A stretch of DNA of 64,000 nt, taken from the NCBI GenBank assembly GCA_964397565.1, contig CAYNJC010000009.1, forward strand, positions 61,551 through 125,550. The letters run 5' to 3'. The notes beneath the pieces were generated by a model, which was not told where the DNA came from, searched no databases, and worked only from the letters and a program-made list of their open reading frames with translations. Positions 45,308 through 53,972 of the stretch are shown here, piece after piece. The translations under genes and the position numbers were made by a program. How positions within the stretch are numbered: the stretch's first letter is position 1; each line of letters begins with the position of its first letter. Source of the DNA: JAPLST01 sp964397565. Its GTDB lineage: Bacteria > Auribacterota > UBA3054 > JAPLST01.

Positions 45308-46386
45308 TGCAGCATCTCCAATAGTGCCGGCATGTCTTCCGCCTGCCGCACGATCGGCTGCAGGCTCAGGCCGACCGGCGATAGTTCCTTCCGTAGGCAA
45401 CCCCACGCCTGCGGCGTCAATTCGCCCCACAGCAGGAGGGGCCGCCGTCCGGCCTGGATCTTCTTCAGCGTCGGCAGCAACTCCGGCAGGTCGGGGGATG
45501 ACCCGCCCGGATGATCAATGTTGATCTCCAGGACATCATAGTAGCGGTTCGCCAGCAGGATGTCAACCGGATAAAGGCAACTGGAATGAAGGTGTACGAA
45601 GTTCACCTCCGCCGCCCGGCACATGTCGCGTGCGACCGGCAACATGAACTGCGTAAACAGCTCCGGGCTCAGGAGCGCCGCGCAGTCCTCCTGGTTGTAG
45701 GCCACTGTGCGGCGGCACCACATTTTGCTCGGGTATCCGCCCGCCGCGTGGGTTCCATGCCACGGTGGAATCATCGCATGGAGCGCCCGGATCACGGCCA
45801 GCCGCGTCCGCGCACAATGGTTCAGGAGATCCGCCATGCGTTCCGGCTCGTCATGAAAGCCCATGACAAATGGCACGCCACCCAGCATGGCGCTGGCGCA
45901 GTCGCCGGAGCCGCGCAGGAGCGGCGGGCACACCGGGAAACGGTCGGCGGAAAAGACGGCCAGTTCTCTGGTGAAACGCACAAGCGCCTGAAACCAGGGG
46001 TTGTTTTCCACCGCCACGCACGGCACCTCAGCCGGCCCGGTGAGACAGGTTTCCGCGCAGCAATTGGAGCCTGCCGCGATCACCGGGCAGCCCAGGATGG
46101 CTTCCATCCACGGAATGCCCCAGTACGCGGAACCGACGTAAAAGAAGTCATCGTCGGCCTGCTGGTGGAGCTGGTACAGTTTCTCGTAGTCGGCGGCAAA
46201 TGGCGTGAACGAGACGTCGTCCGGCTGTAATGGCTGTCCGTCGCGCCAGCGCGCCGTGCCGGCCGGGAACTGCTCTGCCGGGTAGTAGCCGCCCCGCCAG
46301 AATCCCAGCAGGGGCCGTCCAACCGGTTCCAGGTTCAGGAACGCCTCGTGGCGGGTGATCAGTTTTTCAGGCGCTGCGCGGCTCAT
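45304..46386 (-). CDS. UroD-like protein (paralogue 3)
   Basis: A 360-aa divergent member of the UroD superfamily. Superfamily features are the TIM-barrel order and a stretch corresponding to the metal site, FVHLHSSCLYPVD (His265, His267, Cys270). The N-terminus (TRHEAFLNLEPVGRPLLGFW) matches other sugar-locus UroD-like proteins. It is Cys-rich: Cys100, 109, 110, 114 and 123 cluster in one loop. ATG 46386 overlaps the upstream SDR stop by 4 nt. Confidence 0.8.
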   Translation of the reverse strand: MSRAAPEKLITRHEAFLNLEPVGRPLLGFWRGGYYPAEQFPAGTARWRDGQPLQPDDVSFTPFAADYEKLYQLHQQADDDFFYVGSAYWGIPWMEAILGCPVIAAGSNCCAETCLTGPAEVPCVAVENNPWFQALVRFTRELAVFSADRFPVCPPLLRGSGDCASAMLGGVPFVMGFHDEPERMADLLNHCARTRLAVIRALHAMIPPWHGTHAAGGYPSKMWCRRTVAYNQEDCAALLSPELFTQFMLPVARDMCRAAEVNFVHLHSSCLYPVDILLANRYYDVLEINIDHPGGSSPDLPELLPTLKKIQAGRRPLLLWGELTPQAWGCLRKELSPVGLSLQPIVRQAEDMPALLEMLQ

Positions 46387-47180
46387 GCTTCCTTCCATTC
46401 GATCGGACAGGTGGCGGCGGCGCCGCCGTCCACCGGCAGCACGAGGCCCGTGATCATGGACGCCGCCGCGCTGGCCAGGAAGACGATCGGCCCGACCAGC
46501 TCGCATGGCTGGCCGATGCGCCGCATGGGCAGTTTGGTCATGACCTGTTCCATGAAACTCTTGTTCGCAAAAATACTGGTGGCGTTCATGTCGGTCTGGA
46601 ACCAGCAGGGCGCCACGGCGTTCACCCGGATGCCGCGCGCGCCCCACTCGCACGCCAGCTCCTTGGTCAGCGCGGCGATGGCGCCCTTGGTCGAACTGTA
46701 GGCCGCGTTCCCACGGCCGGTGCCCAGCAGCCCGCCGCCGAGCGCGGACATGTTCACAATGGCGCCGTCACCCTGGGCGAGCATGATCTTGCCGACTTCC
46801 TTGCACATCCAGAAGGTGCCGTAGTAGTTCACTTCGGTCAAGCGCCGGACCTGCTCCGGCGTGATCTCAGTCGTCGGGACGCGGGCCGTGATGCCGGCGA
46901 TGTTGACCAGGATGTCGATGCGGCCGAAATCCGCGGCGATCCGTGCGACCGTGCGTGCAACGGCGTGTTCGTCGGCCACGTCGCAGCCGTAGGCGCGGCA
47001 CGTCCTGCCGGCGGCCTCGATCGTGCGACACGTCCCGTCGCATGAGTCGGCCTGGAGGTCAATGGCGGCCACATCGGCGCCATAGCCGGCCAGGCCGCCG
47101 GCCGCCGCTTGGCCCAGCCCGCGTGCGGCGCCGGTCACCACGGCAATTTTCCCCGAAAGATCGAACAAATCCGCTTGCAT
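46383..47180 (-). CDS. SDR-family oxidoreductase (copy 3)
   Basis: A 265-aa SDR with an intact coenzyme loop (TGAARGLGQA) and catalytic Tyr-Lys in AYSSTKGAI, plus the NIAGITARVP region after the Rossmann strands. The C-terminal AAASMITGLVLPVDGG is typical of classical SDRs. Likely substrates are sugars or sugar acids. It has a strong ribosome site (GGAGG) and follows UroD paralogue 4 by 12 nt. Confidence 0.9.
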   Translation of the reverse strand: MQADLFDLSGKIAVVTGAARGLGQAAAGGLAGYGADVAAIDLQADSCDGTCRTIEAAGRTCRAYGCDVADEHAVARTVARIAADFGRIDILVNIAGITARVPTTEITPEQVRRLTEVNYYGTFWMCKEVGKIMLAQGDGAIVNMSALGGGLLGTGRGNAAYSSTKGAIAALTKELACEWGARGIRVNAVAPCWFQTDMNATSIFANKSFMEQVMTKLPMRRIGQPCELVGPIVFLASAAASMITGLVLPVDGGAAATCPIEWKEA

Positions 47181-47192
47181 GTGTGCCTCCAG

Positions 47193-48350
47193 TCAGGTGA
47201 TGGGATACCGCCCGAACTCCAGCGCCGCTTCGAACAGCGTCGCCACGTTGGCGGGCGGCACCAGCGGCTGGATATTGTGAACCGGGTTGAACACAAAGCC
47301 GCCGCCGGGCGCGAAATCCCGGATGCGCCGGCGCACTTCTTGCCGTACCTCGTCCGGCGTGCCGCGGCTGAGTACCTGCTGCGTGTCGCAGCCGCCGCCC
47401 CAGAACGACAGGTTCTTTCCGTATTTTTGCTTCAGCCGCGCCGAGTCCATGCCGGCGGCCGACACTTGGACGGGATTCAAAACATCCACGCCGATCTCGA
47501 TCAGGTCCAGGATGAACGCATCCAGCGCGCCGCAACTGTGGTAGAAAATTTTGGCCTGGGTGTGGGCTTTGATGGTCTGGATGATGCGCGCCCACCGGGG
47601 TTTGACCAGGCGCCGGTACAGCGCCGGCGAGATCAGCGGGCCGGACTGGCCGGCGAGGTCATCGGCCGTGAAATGAATGTCTATGAGATCGCCGACTTCT
47701 TTAAGATAAAACGACTGGGCCGTGCAGATGGTGTCCGTCAGCCGGTCGAGGAACGCCACGGCGAATTCCTCATTCGCCAGCAGATCCATCATGCCCTCTT
47801 CCATGCCGCGCACACGGAAAAGCTGGTTCAGGAGGTCGTGGCCGCAGGGCGCCATACCGAACAAGGCCTTGTCCGTGCCGCTACGTAACGCTCGTACGCG
47901 ATCACGCAGACCGGCATAACGGCCGCGATTCGCCGGATCCGGCCACGCCATGGCCTTCAGCGCAGCCAGCGATGGCTCAGACAGCGGGAATTCCCGCCAG
48001 TCAAAGTAGTGGCAGCCCACCGGTTTCTTGAGCGTGGCGCCAAAGTCATCCTTGAACGACACAGTGCCGTCGGGACTCGTGGTGAGCACCGGGGCCGGTG
48101 TGTCCAGCGGATTGGCAAAGACGGGGATCACGTCCACGCCAAACCGCTCCATCACATCCTCATCCACCACGGCCACCTGCTGGACAAATTCCAGCGTCTG
48201 GATGGGCTTCTCAGAAAGGACCAGATGCCGGCGCAGGGCGGCATACGTCGGGATGGCGATGGTCGAGACCACCGTGCCGCCGAGGTCGATCGGGACACGG
48301 TCCGGCTCTGTGTGAGCCAACGCCGTCAGCACTCGTTCGCGGGATTTCAT
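47193..48350 (-). CDS. UroD-like protein (paralogue 4), MtaA-like Zn motif
   Basis: A 385-aa UroD-superfamily protein opening MKSRERVLTALAHTEPDRVP. It is the copy closest to MtaA/CmuA-type methyltransferases: it has His271-Ser-Cys273 (FYHSCGALDAFI) and a later Cys321 (WGGGCDTQ). In MtaA the third Zn ligand lies further on, so equivalence is not assured. The C-terminal FNPVHNIQPLVPP is common in sugar-locus UroD-like proteins. The ATG overlaps the GH36 stop by 4 nt. Confidence 0.87.
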   Translation of the reverse strand: MKSRERVLTALAHTEPDRVPIDLGGTVVSTIAIPTYAALRRHLVLSEKPIQTLEFVQQVAVVDEDVMERFGVDVIPVFANPLDTPAPVLTTSPDGTVSFKDDFGATLKKPVGCHYFDWREFPLSEPSLAALKAMAWPDPANRGRYAGLRDRVRALRSGTDKALFGMAPCGHDLLNQLFRVRGMEEGMMDLLANEEFAVAFLDRLTDTICTAQSFYLKEVGDLIDIHFTADDLAGQSGPLISPALYRRLVKPRWARIIQTIKAHTQAKIFYHSCGALDAFILDLIEIGVDVLNPVQVSAAGMDSARLKQKYGKNLSFWGGGCDTQQVLSRGTPDEVRQEVRRRIRDFAPGGGFVFNPVHNIQPLVPPANVATLFEAALEFGRYPIT

Positions 48351-50521
48351 AACCGGGGCTCCGGTCGCGGGCCGCTGCGGACTTTCAGCAGCAAGATCTC
48401 CGACATGTCCTGAGCGGGCAGCACGATCGTTACGCCTGCCCCGAGTTCCTTGCCTTGCATGATGCGGGTCGTGCCGGAGTTGACCCATGTCACCTCGTAC
48501 ACGACATCCTGTCCCAGCCCCCGGAGGGCCAGCACCTTCACCGACTCGCTGCACTTGCTGCGGAACACAAGGACTACCGCTTCACGCCCGTCGCGTGTGC
48601 AGAACTCAATGGCATCCCATGCATCGGCCGTCGTGGAAGGCGGCAAGAGGTGATACACGTCTTCGCGCAAGAGGCGCCGGTACTGCTTGTAGACCTTGAA
48701 GTTTCTCGCGAGGGCCTCGATGACCTCCGCTGGAAACAGCGAAACGCGCTCGCTGAGTTTGCCTTGCAGCGTTCCAACGCCGCACAGGCCCATCATGCGG
48801 CTGCGGACAACCGTGTCGAGGATGGCGGCGTCCTTGGCCCCTTCGCCGTTGAGGATCCAGGCGGTATTGTGGGCGGCCGGATAGACGTAGCTGGCGTGAA
48901 TCTGCCCCTGGCGGACGCCCAGCGCGCTGGCGGTGGAATCCGACAGCCAGTGGGATGTCGCCGTGCGCGCCAACCCGTAATCCAGCCGGCTGGGATAGCC
49001 ACACTCCTCAAGCATCAATTTTGGATATCGTTCGCGCAGGTATCGCCAGATTTCGTACTGGCCTTGCAATGCAGCCAACGCCCCATCGGTACTGCCGTGG
49101 CCATGGTCCGTACGGTTGCAGACGGGGCCAGGCAGGCCGGAGTTATCCCATTTGATCCAATCCAAACCATAGGCCTCGACGGCATCGCCCATGACCTTCT
49201 TGAGACGCTCCACCACCTTGGGATTGCCCGTGCAAATTTGGGTGATCGGCGACCAATCGGCATTTTGCAAAGAGATGTCCTGGTTGTCGCGTCTGGCCAC
49301 GAAGTCCGCCGCGATCACCGTGCCGACGAGGGCGGCATCAACCACCTGCGGCGCGAACCACAGGCCGAATTTCATGCCGGCGGCGTGGACCTTCCGCGAT
49401 ATCGCTGCCAAGCCGCCGGGAAATTTCGCGTGATCCTCCTGCCCGTAATTGCCGACACCGGTGAACCAGTCACCCGACCCGTTCGTGCAGGAGCCGGCGT
49501 ACCAGCTCGCGTCAACATAGAACAAGTCCACCCCGATTTTCGCGGCAAAGGGGATTTCCGCCAGGATCGCCGCTTCCACGCCCGTGGCATCCGTCGCCCA
49601 GATGTCATAGGCGACCCAGGGGAAGTCTTGCGGCAGCGGGGGCATGATCCGCCGCAAATAGTCGTGAAGGCCTCTCAATGAATCATCGATGTCCCCATGG
49701 CTCAACCCCAGAAAGACGCGCGGCGCGGCCAGCGATGCTTGGGGCGCCAAGTCACAGGCCTGCGTGTTCAGCCAGCATTGCACCAAGGTCTGCCCCTTGC
49801 CGGCGTGGGGCGCCACCCGCACTGTCCAGTAGCTTTCCCATTCGACGCCGATGAAAAGGACTTCTTTGGCTTTGGTGTTCTCGATGGCGATCCAACCGGC
49901 GGAGGCCGGGGCGTTCCACGCGCCGCCCGTGATTGTGGCCGGTACCGGGATGGTGTGCTTTCTGTAATCCTGGCGGTCGAGATAGTGGACAACAAGATCC
50001 TGCGGCCGGGCAGTCAATTGCATGTCAAGCTGCCCGAATGAACGGATATCCGGAATGGGGGCCGCGCCGGTATTCTTGAGTTGCGCCTGAAATTCAAGCA
50101 CCTCATTGCCCGTTGCGCGGGTGATCATCCAGCTCAATTCCAAACCATCCTTGCGCACCCACCGGGCGGTCACGGCATCCGCACCTTGCTTGCCCGGACG
50201 AATTTCAGATGCCACCAACTTCACATCGCCGGGGCTGGCCACGGCGAAGAGCGCCTGGGTGTTTCCAATAACATAACTCGGACCAATGCCGGAGTTCGGC
50301 GCAACCCAGTTGTAGCCACTGCTTGCATTCGCGATGCGCGTGGCAACGATGCCCTGCTTCTCGACCGCCACGTCAAAGATGATACCGCGCGCCGGCGCTT
50401 GCAAGGCGGGCTTGGTTCCGGAACCTGGAGCCGCACCCCCGGCGGCGTCAAGCGTCGCCAGCATGCCCATGCCCATTGCCACAACGTGTGCCATAGATGT
50501 TCTCCTTGTCAATGCCTTCAT
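48347..50521 (-). CDS. GH36 alpha-galactosidase-type enzyme, exported (copy 2)
   Basis: A 724-aa enzyme with a signal-like N-terminus (HVVAMGMGMLATLDAAGGAA). The beta-sandwich domain (about 40-290) precedes a TIM barrel from WVAYDIWATDATG. The likely nucleophile Asp is in LDWIKWDNSG and the acid/base Asp in HWLSDSTAS. The WIKWDNSG form differs from the KLDYN of the other GH36 copies, so specificity may differ. It lies one base after the stop of the 1139-aa gene (TAA-T-ATG). Confidence 0.87.
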   Translation of the reverse strand: MKALTRRTSMAHVVAMGMGMLATLDAAGGAAPGSGTKPALQAPARGIIFDVAVEKQGIVATRIANASSGYNWVAPNSGIGPSYVIGNTQALFAVASPGDVKLVASEIRPGKQGADAVTARWVRKDGLELSWMITRATGNEVLEFQAQLKNTGAAPIPDIRSFGQLDMQLTARPQDLVVHYLDRQDYRKHTIPVPATITGGAWNAPASAGWIAIENTKAKEVLFIGVEWESYWTVRVAPHAGKGQTLVQCWLNTQACDLAPQASLAAPRVFLGLSHGDIDDSLRGLHDYLRRIMPPLPQDFPWVAYDIWATDATGVEAAILAEIPFAAKIGVDLFYVDASWYAGSCTNGSGDWFTGVGNYGQEDHAKFPGGLAAISRKVHAAGMKFGLWFAPQVVDAALVGTVIAADFVARRDNQDISLQNADWSPITQICTGNPKVVERLKKVMGDAVEAYGLDWIKWDNSGLPGPVCNRTDHGHGSTDGALAALQGQYEIWRYLRERYPKLMLEECGYPSRLDYGLARTATSHWLSDSTASALGVRQGQIHASYVYPAAHNTAWILNGEGAKDAAILDTVVRSRMMGLCGVGTLQGKLSERVSLFPAEVIEALARNFKVYKQYRRLLREDVYHLLPPSTTADAWDAIEFCTRDGREAVVLVFRSKCSESVKVLALRGLGQDVVYEVTWVNSGTTRIMQGKELGAGVTIVLPAQDMSEILLLKVRSGPRPEPRL

Positions 50522-50522
50522 A

Positions 50523-53500
50523 TTAATACTTGACCTCTACGCTCACGGTATCTTTCAGATTGTGCAACGACACGACTTCCCTGGCCGCGTCAAAATCTTT
50601 CCATTTTTTCCCGTTGACAATTACTCCTCTGATCGGCGCAGACGTGGGATGGCGCAGGCGCAACCAGACTTCCTTGGGCGCGTTGCGCGAGGGCATCTTC
50701 ACGGTGGCGGTTATCTTGCCGTTGTCCATGTCGGAGACGATCTCGTAGTCTACCAAACCAAAGTGCGTCGGCGCGTTCTTCACAGATATCTTTTTGCCCT
50801 GTGCCAACCACCCGCGCGGTGTGGCGCGCGCCAGCCACAGGTTCGGGCCATCTTCCATGACCAGCAGATTGCGGAAGCGTTCGAGGAAGGCGGCCTCCTC
50901 GAAAATTTTGTCCGCCGGGCCGCGGGTGGCATGCTCATTGAAGAGGTACCCATCGTTCGGCAGGATGTCGATGGCGTAGCAGTTCAAAAACGACCGGAGG
51001 AAGACCGGGACGTCATCACCGGCCAAGTGCATGTTCGCGGTGCGCTCCAGTCCGCCCTGATACTGCCAGCCGGCAAAGAACCAATCCCGTTGACCGACAT
51101 TCTGATTCTCAAGGAGCAAGCGGTCCTCCAGCACATCGAGGTACCCTTGCACCCGCACATCGTTCAAGGGCAGGAGGCCCGCCGGGCTCATCAGCGCCGC
51201 CGCCGACTGAACCGTTTCCCAATAGAGGGGGCCGACATGCGCGCCGGAGCCATCCCGCTGCCAACCCCAGGCTCCCGTGGCCAACCCGCGCACGTAGCAC
51301 GCGAATGGAATAATCGAATGAAAGGTTCCGTCACGAACCTGAACCACCGGCGAAAGCGCGATGGATCGCTCCACCGCCGCCCGCAGGTCTTTGCGATAGG
51401 CTTCCACCTCGGTCGCCAATTCCGCGCCCCCTTTCGGATCGATCACCGCCAGCGTGGCCGCGAGGCGCGCGACCGACGCCCAGTAGTAGGCTTCGCACTC
51501 ATAGAACTGCATCCATAATCCGCCGCTGTCCGGCGTCACCTGGAGCGCCGGCTGCAGTCCCTTGCACCAGAGACGGTCGCCGCCTGGAACCAGACGCGCC
51601 AGCAGGCGGCGTTGCCGCAGCATCCATGCGGCGTTGGCTTTGATCCGCGGCGTAGCGGCTGCCAGCCATTTTTCGTCGCCCGTCATCCAGTAGTGCTCGG
51701 TCAGGGCCCAGCCGATGGAGCCTGGACCGAAAGCATGGACGCCATCCATCTGGCCGCCAAGACCCGGTGGACCCACCGCGTGCGTCAGGCATCCACGGCC
51801 CTCCGAGAAGAGGCCGGTGGGACGGCCAGGCAGCGCCTCCCCGTGATGGCCCGCTGAGTTGGAATCCAGCGGCAGAGACACCCATTGGTCGAATCCGTCT
51901 TCGGCCGCCTTGTGCGACCCCATCAGATCCAGCGCCGCGAGGATCATGTAGGTCTCGGCACCCAGAATGCCATAGGGATAATCGTTGAACCACAGCCGGC
52001 CGTTCTTCGGGTTTTTCTCGCAGTGCCGCACAAGATGCCACGCCCCCAGATTCCATTGGGCCGTCAAGCGCGCGGACGGGACATCCACCTGCATGGATGG
52101 TTCCGCGCCGACCGGCGGTTTGGGATGGGGCGGCAGAGTGCCGCCGCGCATGGCGGTGACCGCGCCCTCCCACGTCTGCTCTTCGTGGCCGCGCGTCTGC
52201 TGGCGGATGGTCGTCAGCTTTCTGGCTTGAAGTTCCTTGATGAACGCTTGTGCACTGGTGGCTTGCGAGGCCAGCGCAAAGGGAGGCAGCGAGGGGATCA
52301 CGGGCGGGGGCGCCGTGGATTTCTCGGAATAAAAAAGCCATACGCCAGCATTGCCCTGGCCATCGGCGTGGGGATTCCCGGCATGCAGCGTGTTGGCCGT
52401 GTCCTGCGTCAGGTTCCAGATGCGCCCGCGCCCGCCCACCTCGGTGATGACCAGTTCGATGTTGATCGTGTCGCCCTGATGGTCGCCGTGGGGGCCGACG
52501 ACCAGTGAAACCATGTCGCCGGGTGCGACGGTTACCTCGCTCAATTTCATCGCGGCGGCCGCGGCGGGAATCGTCTGAGCGCCGCTGCCGTCGGTCGTGC
52601 CATGGGCCAGATTCTTCCGGTCGGTCTGGGTCTCATGCGCAATCCACCATTCGATCCCGTTGCCGCCGCCTTGGGCATGGGCCACGCCGGCCTTGACCTT
52701 CACCTGGCCTTTGATGGGACTGCGCCACCCAACGGCCACATCGTATGCCGGCCCCGGATGCATGGCCAGACCTCGGGCCGGGATGTTAATGCCGAGCACT
52801 GAAACCGGTTTGCTCCCCGGATTGCCGCCGAACCAAGGCAGACTGTCGCTGCCCCACCCCACCAGATCCGTCGTGCCCGCGATGGAACTCATTTTTGTCG
52901 CCAACGGCATCCGCGGGACACGCAGGTCCGCTGCCGGTTTGGCCGGTGGGGTCGCCAGCTCCGAAGTGCGGCGGACAAAGAAGCCGAACTCTGGCGCGAG
53001 GATCGGCCCGTTTTCCAGATCGGCCGCCAGGAACGAGAAGTTGCCCGACTTGGTCCAGAGGGTGACAATGGTGCGCGCCACGTCGTCCGGCTGACTTGTG
53101 AAGGGTTGCACCTTCCGCCACTTCGACGTGCCCATGTACAGCAGGCTGAACTTGATACCGCGCCGGGCGGCGCCCTTGCCGACAGAGCGCCACGAATTGG
53201 CATTCGTTGCCGCGGTATGGCTATCGCCCTTGAGCGGGCGCAGTCCGGCTACCATGCCGTCATAGGTTTCGATGCGCCCGCCATAGTCCCTCGCGGCGTT
53301 GGTTTTGTCAAACCCCCATTCGAGTTCGACCTCCATTTTCTTCCAAGTATCCGCCACCAGCACCCGCACGGCGGGTAAAGCGCAGTCTGCGGCACGTTTG
53401 GCGCCGCCCACGCTGATGACGATACCGCACAGGTTCGCATTAAGATCATAGACATAGGTTTTCCCATCGTTGGCCAGGGCCGGCTTGCCGGGCTTCTGCA

Positions 53501-53942
53501 CCGCCTTCAAGTTGTTCCACCACGAATTGGCGCTGCCCTGGCTATCCAGGGTCGTGATGGTCAATTCATCGGGCGCCGGCTGGGGTTTGGCTCCCGCGGC
53601 CCACGTCAATTCCAGTTTTTCCACGGGACGGACTTCCTCCCAGAGCAATCCGCACAATACCGGCTTGATCGCCGGCGCGTTCACGTCCACCGGTTGGTTG
53701 AGCGGCAATCCGGCGTGGCGCATGAGGGCAAACCAGCTTTCGGGTGGGTTCTCCCCGGCCTCGCGATCAGCCCGGTACTGATACGCGCTGGCGGCAATAT
53801 CCGCAGGCTGCCCCACCAGTTTATCCAGGTCGCCTTCGGTGATGCCAGTCGCGGCTGCGCACCAGGCACAGGCGGGCAGAAGGACGGACAGGGCAAGCCC
53901 TGCGAAAACCGCCACGATAGTCTTGGCCGGATAATTAGTCAT
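50523..53942 (-). CDS. Large exported glycosidase-like protein with alpha/alpha-barrel domain
   Basis: An 1139-aa exported protein without a family I can name. A signal peptide (MTNYPAKTIVAVFAGLALSVLL onward, about 1-28) comes first, then a beta-rich N-terminal region (about 75-330). Next is a region at about 370-540 (INIPARGLAMHPG; VAVGWRSPIKG; GNPHADGQGNAGVW) that recalls jelly-roll domains in Planctomycetes cytochrome/DUF1553 proteins. Residues about 640-1030 form a helical-toroid-like domain (FDQWVSLP; IGWALTEHYWMTGDEKW; RDWFFAGWQYQGG) of the six-hairpin glycosidase type. A C-terminal beta domain ends it. It lies between the ATPase and GH36 genes. Confidence 0.75.
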   Translation of the reverse strand: MTNYPAKTIVAVFAGLALSVLLPACAWCAAATGITEGDLDKLVGQPADIAASAYQYRADREAGENPPESWFALMRHAGLPLNQPVDVNAPAIKPVLCGLLWEEVRPVEKLELTWAAGAKPQPAPDELTITTLDSQGSANSWWNNLKAVQKPGKPALANDGKTYVYDLNANLCGIVISVGGAKRAADCALPAVRVLVADTWKKMEVELEWGFDKTNAARDYGGRIETYDGMVAGLRPLKGDSHTAATNANSWRSVGKGAARRGIKFSLLYMGTSKWRKVQPFTSQPDDVARTIVTLWTKSGNFSFLAADLENGPILAPEFGFFVRRTSELATPPAKPAADLRVPRMPLATKMSSIAGTTDLVGWGSDSLPWFGGNPGSKPVSVLGINIPARGLAMHPGPAYDVAVGWRSPIKGQVKVKAGVAHAQGGGNGIEWWIAHETQTDRKNLAHGTTDGSGAQTIPAAAAAMKLSEVTVAPGDMVSLVVGPHGDHQGDTINIELVITEVGGRGRIWNLTQDTANTLHAGNPHADGQGNAGVWLFYSEKSTAPPPVIPSLPPFALASQATSAQAFIKELQARKLTTIRQQTRGHEEQTWEGAVTAMRGGTLPPHPKPPVGAEPSMQVDVPSARLTAQWNLGAWHLVRHCEKNPKNGRLWFNDYPYGILGAETYMILAALDLMGSHKAAEDGFDQWVSLPLDSNSAGHHGEALPGRPTGLFSEGRGCLTHAVGPPGLGGQMDGVHAFGPGSIGWALTEHYWMTGDEKWLAAATPRIKANAAWMLRQRRLLARLVPGGDRLWCKGLQPALQVTPDSGGLWMQFYECEAYYWASVARLAATLAVIDPKGGAELATEVEAYRKDLRAAVERSIALSPVVQVRDGTFHSIIPFACYVRGLATGAWGWQRDGSGAHVGPLYWETVQSAAALMSPAGLLPLNDVRVQGYLDVLEDRLLLENQNVGQRDWFFAGWQYQGGLERTANMHLAGDDVPVFLRSFLNCYAIDILPNDGYLFNEHATRGPADKIFEEAAFLERFRNLLVMEDGPNLWLARATPRGWLAQGKKISVKNAPTHFGLVDYEIVSDMDNGKITATVKMPSRNAPKEVWLRLRHPTSAPIRGVIVNGKKWKDFDAAREVVSLHNLKDTVSVEVKY

Positions 53943-53972
53943 GAATGATGCATCCGTTGGATTAATTGTGGT

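Noticed and set aside
39704..48350. Heme biosynthesis role for the UroD-like genes
   Set aside because: There are four divergent copies, no other heme genes nearby, and tight linkage to sugar transport and SDR genes. The proteins also lack the usual HemE opening.
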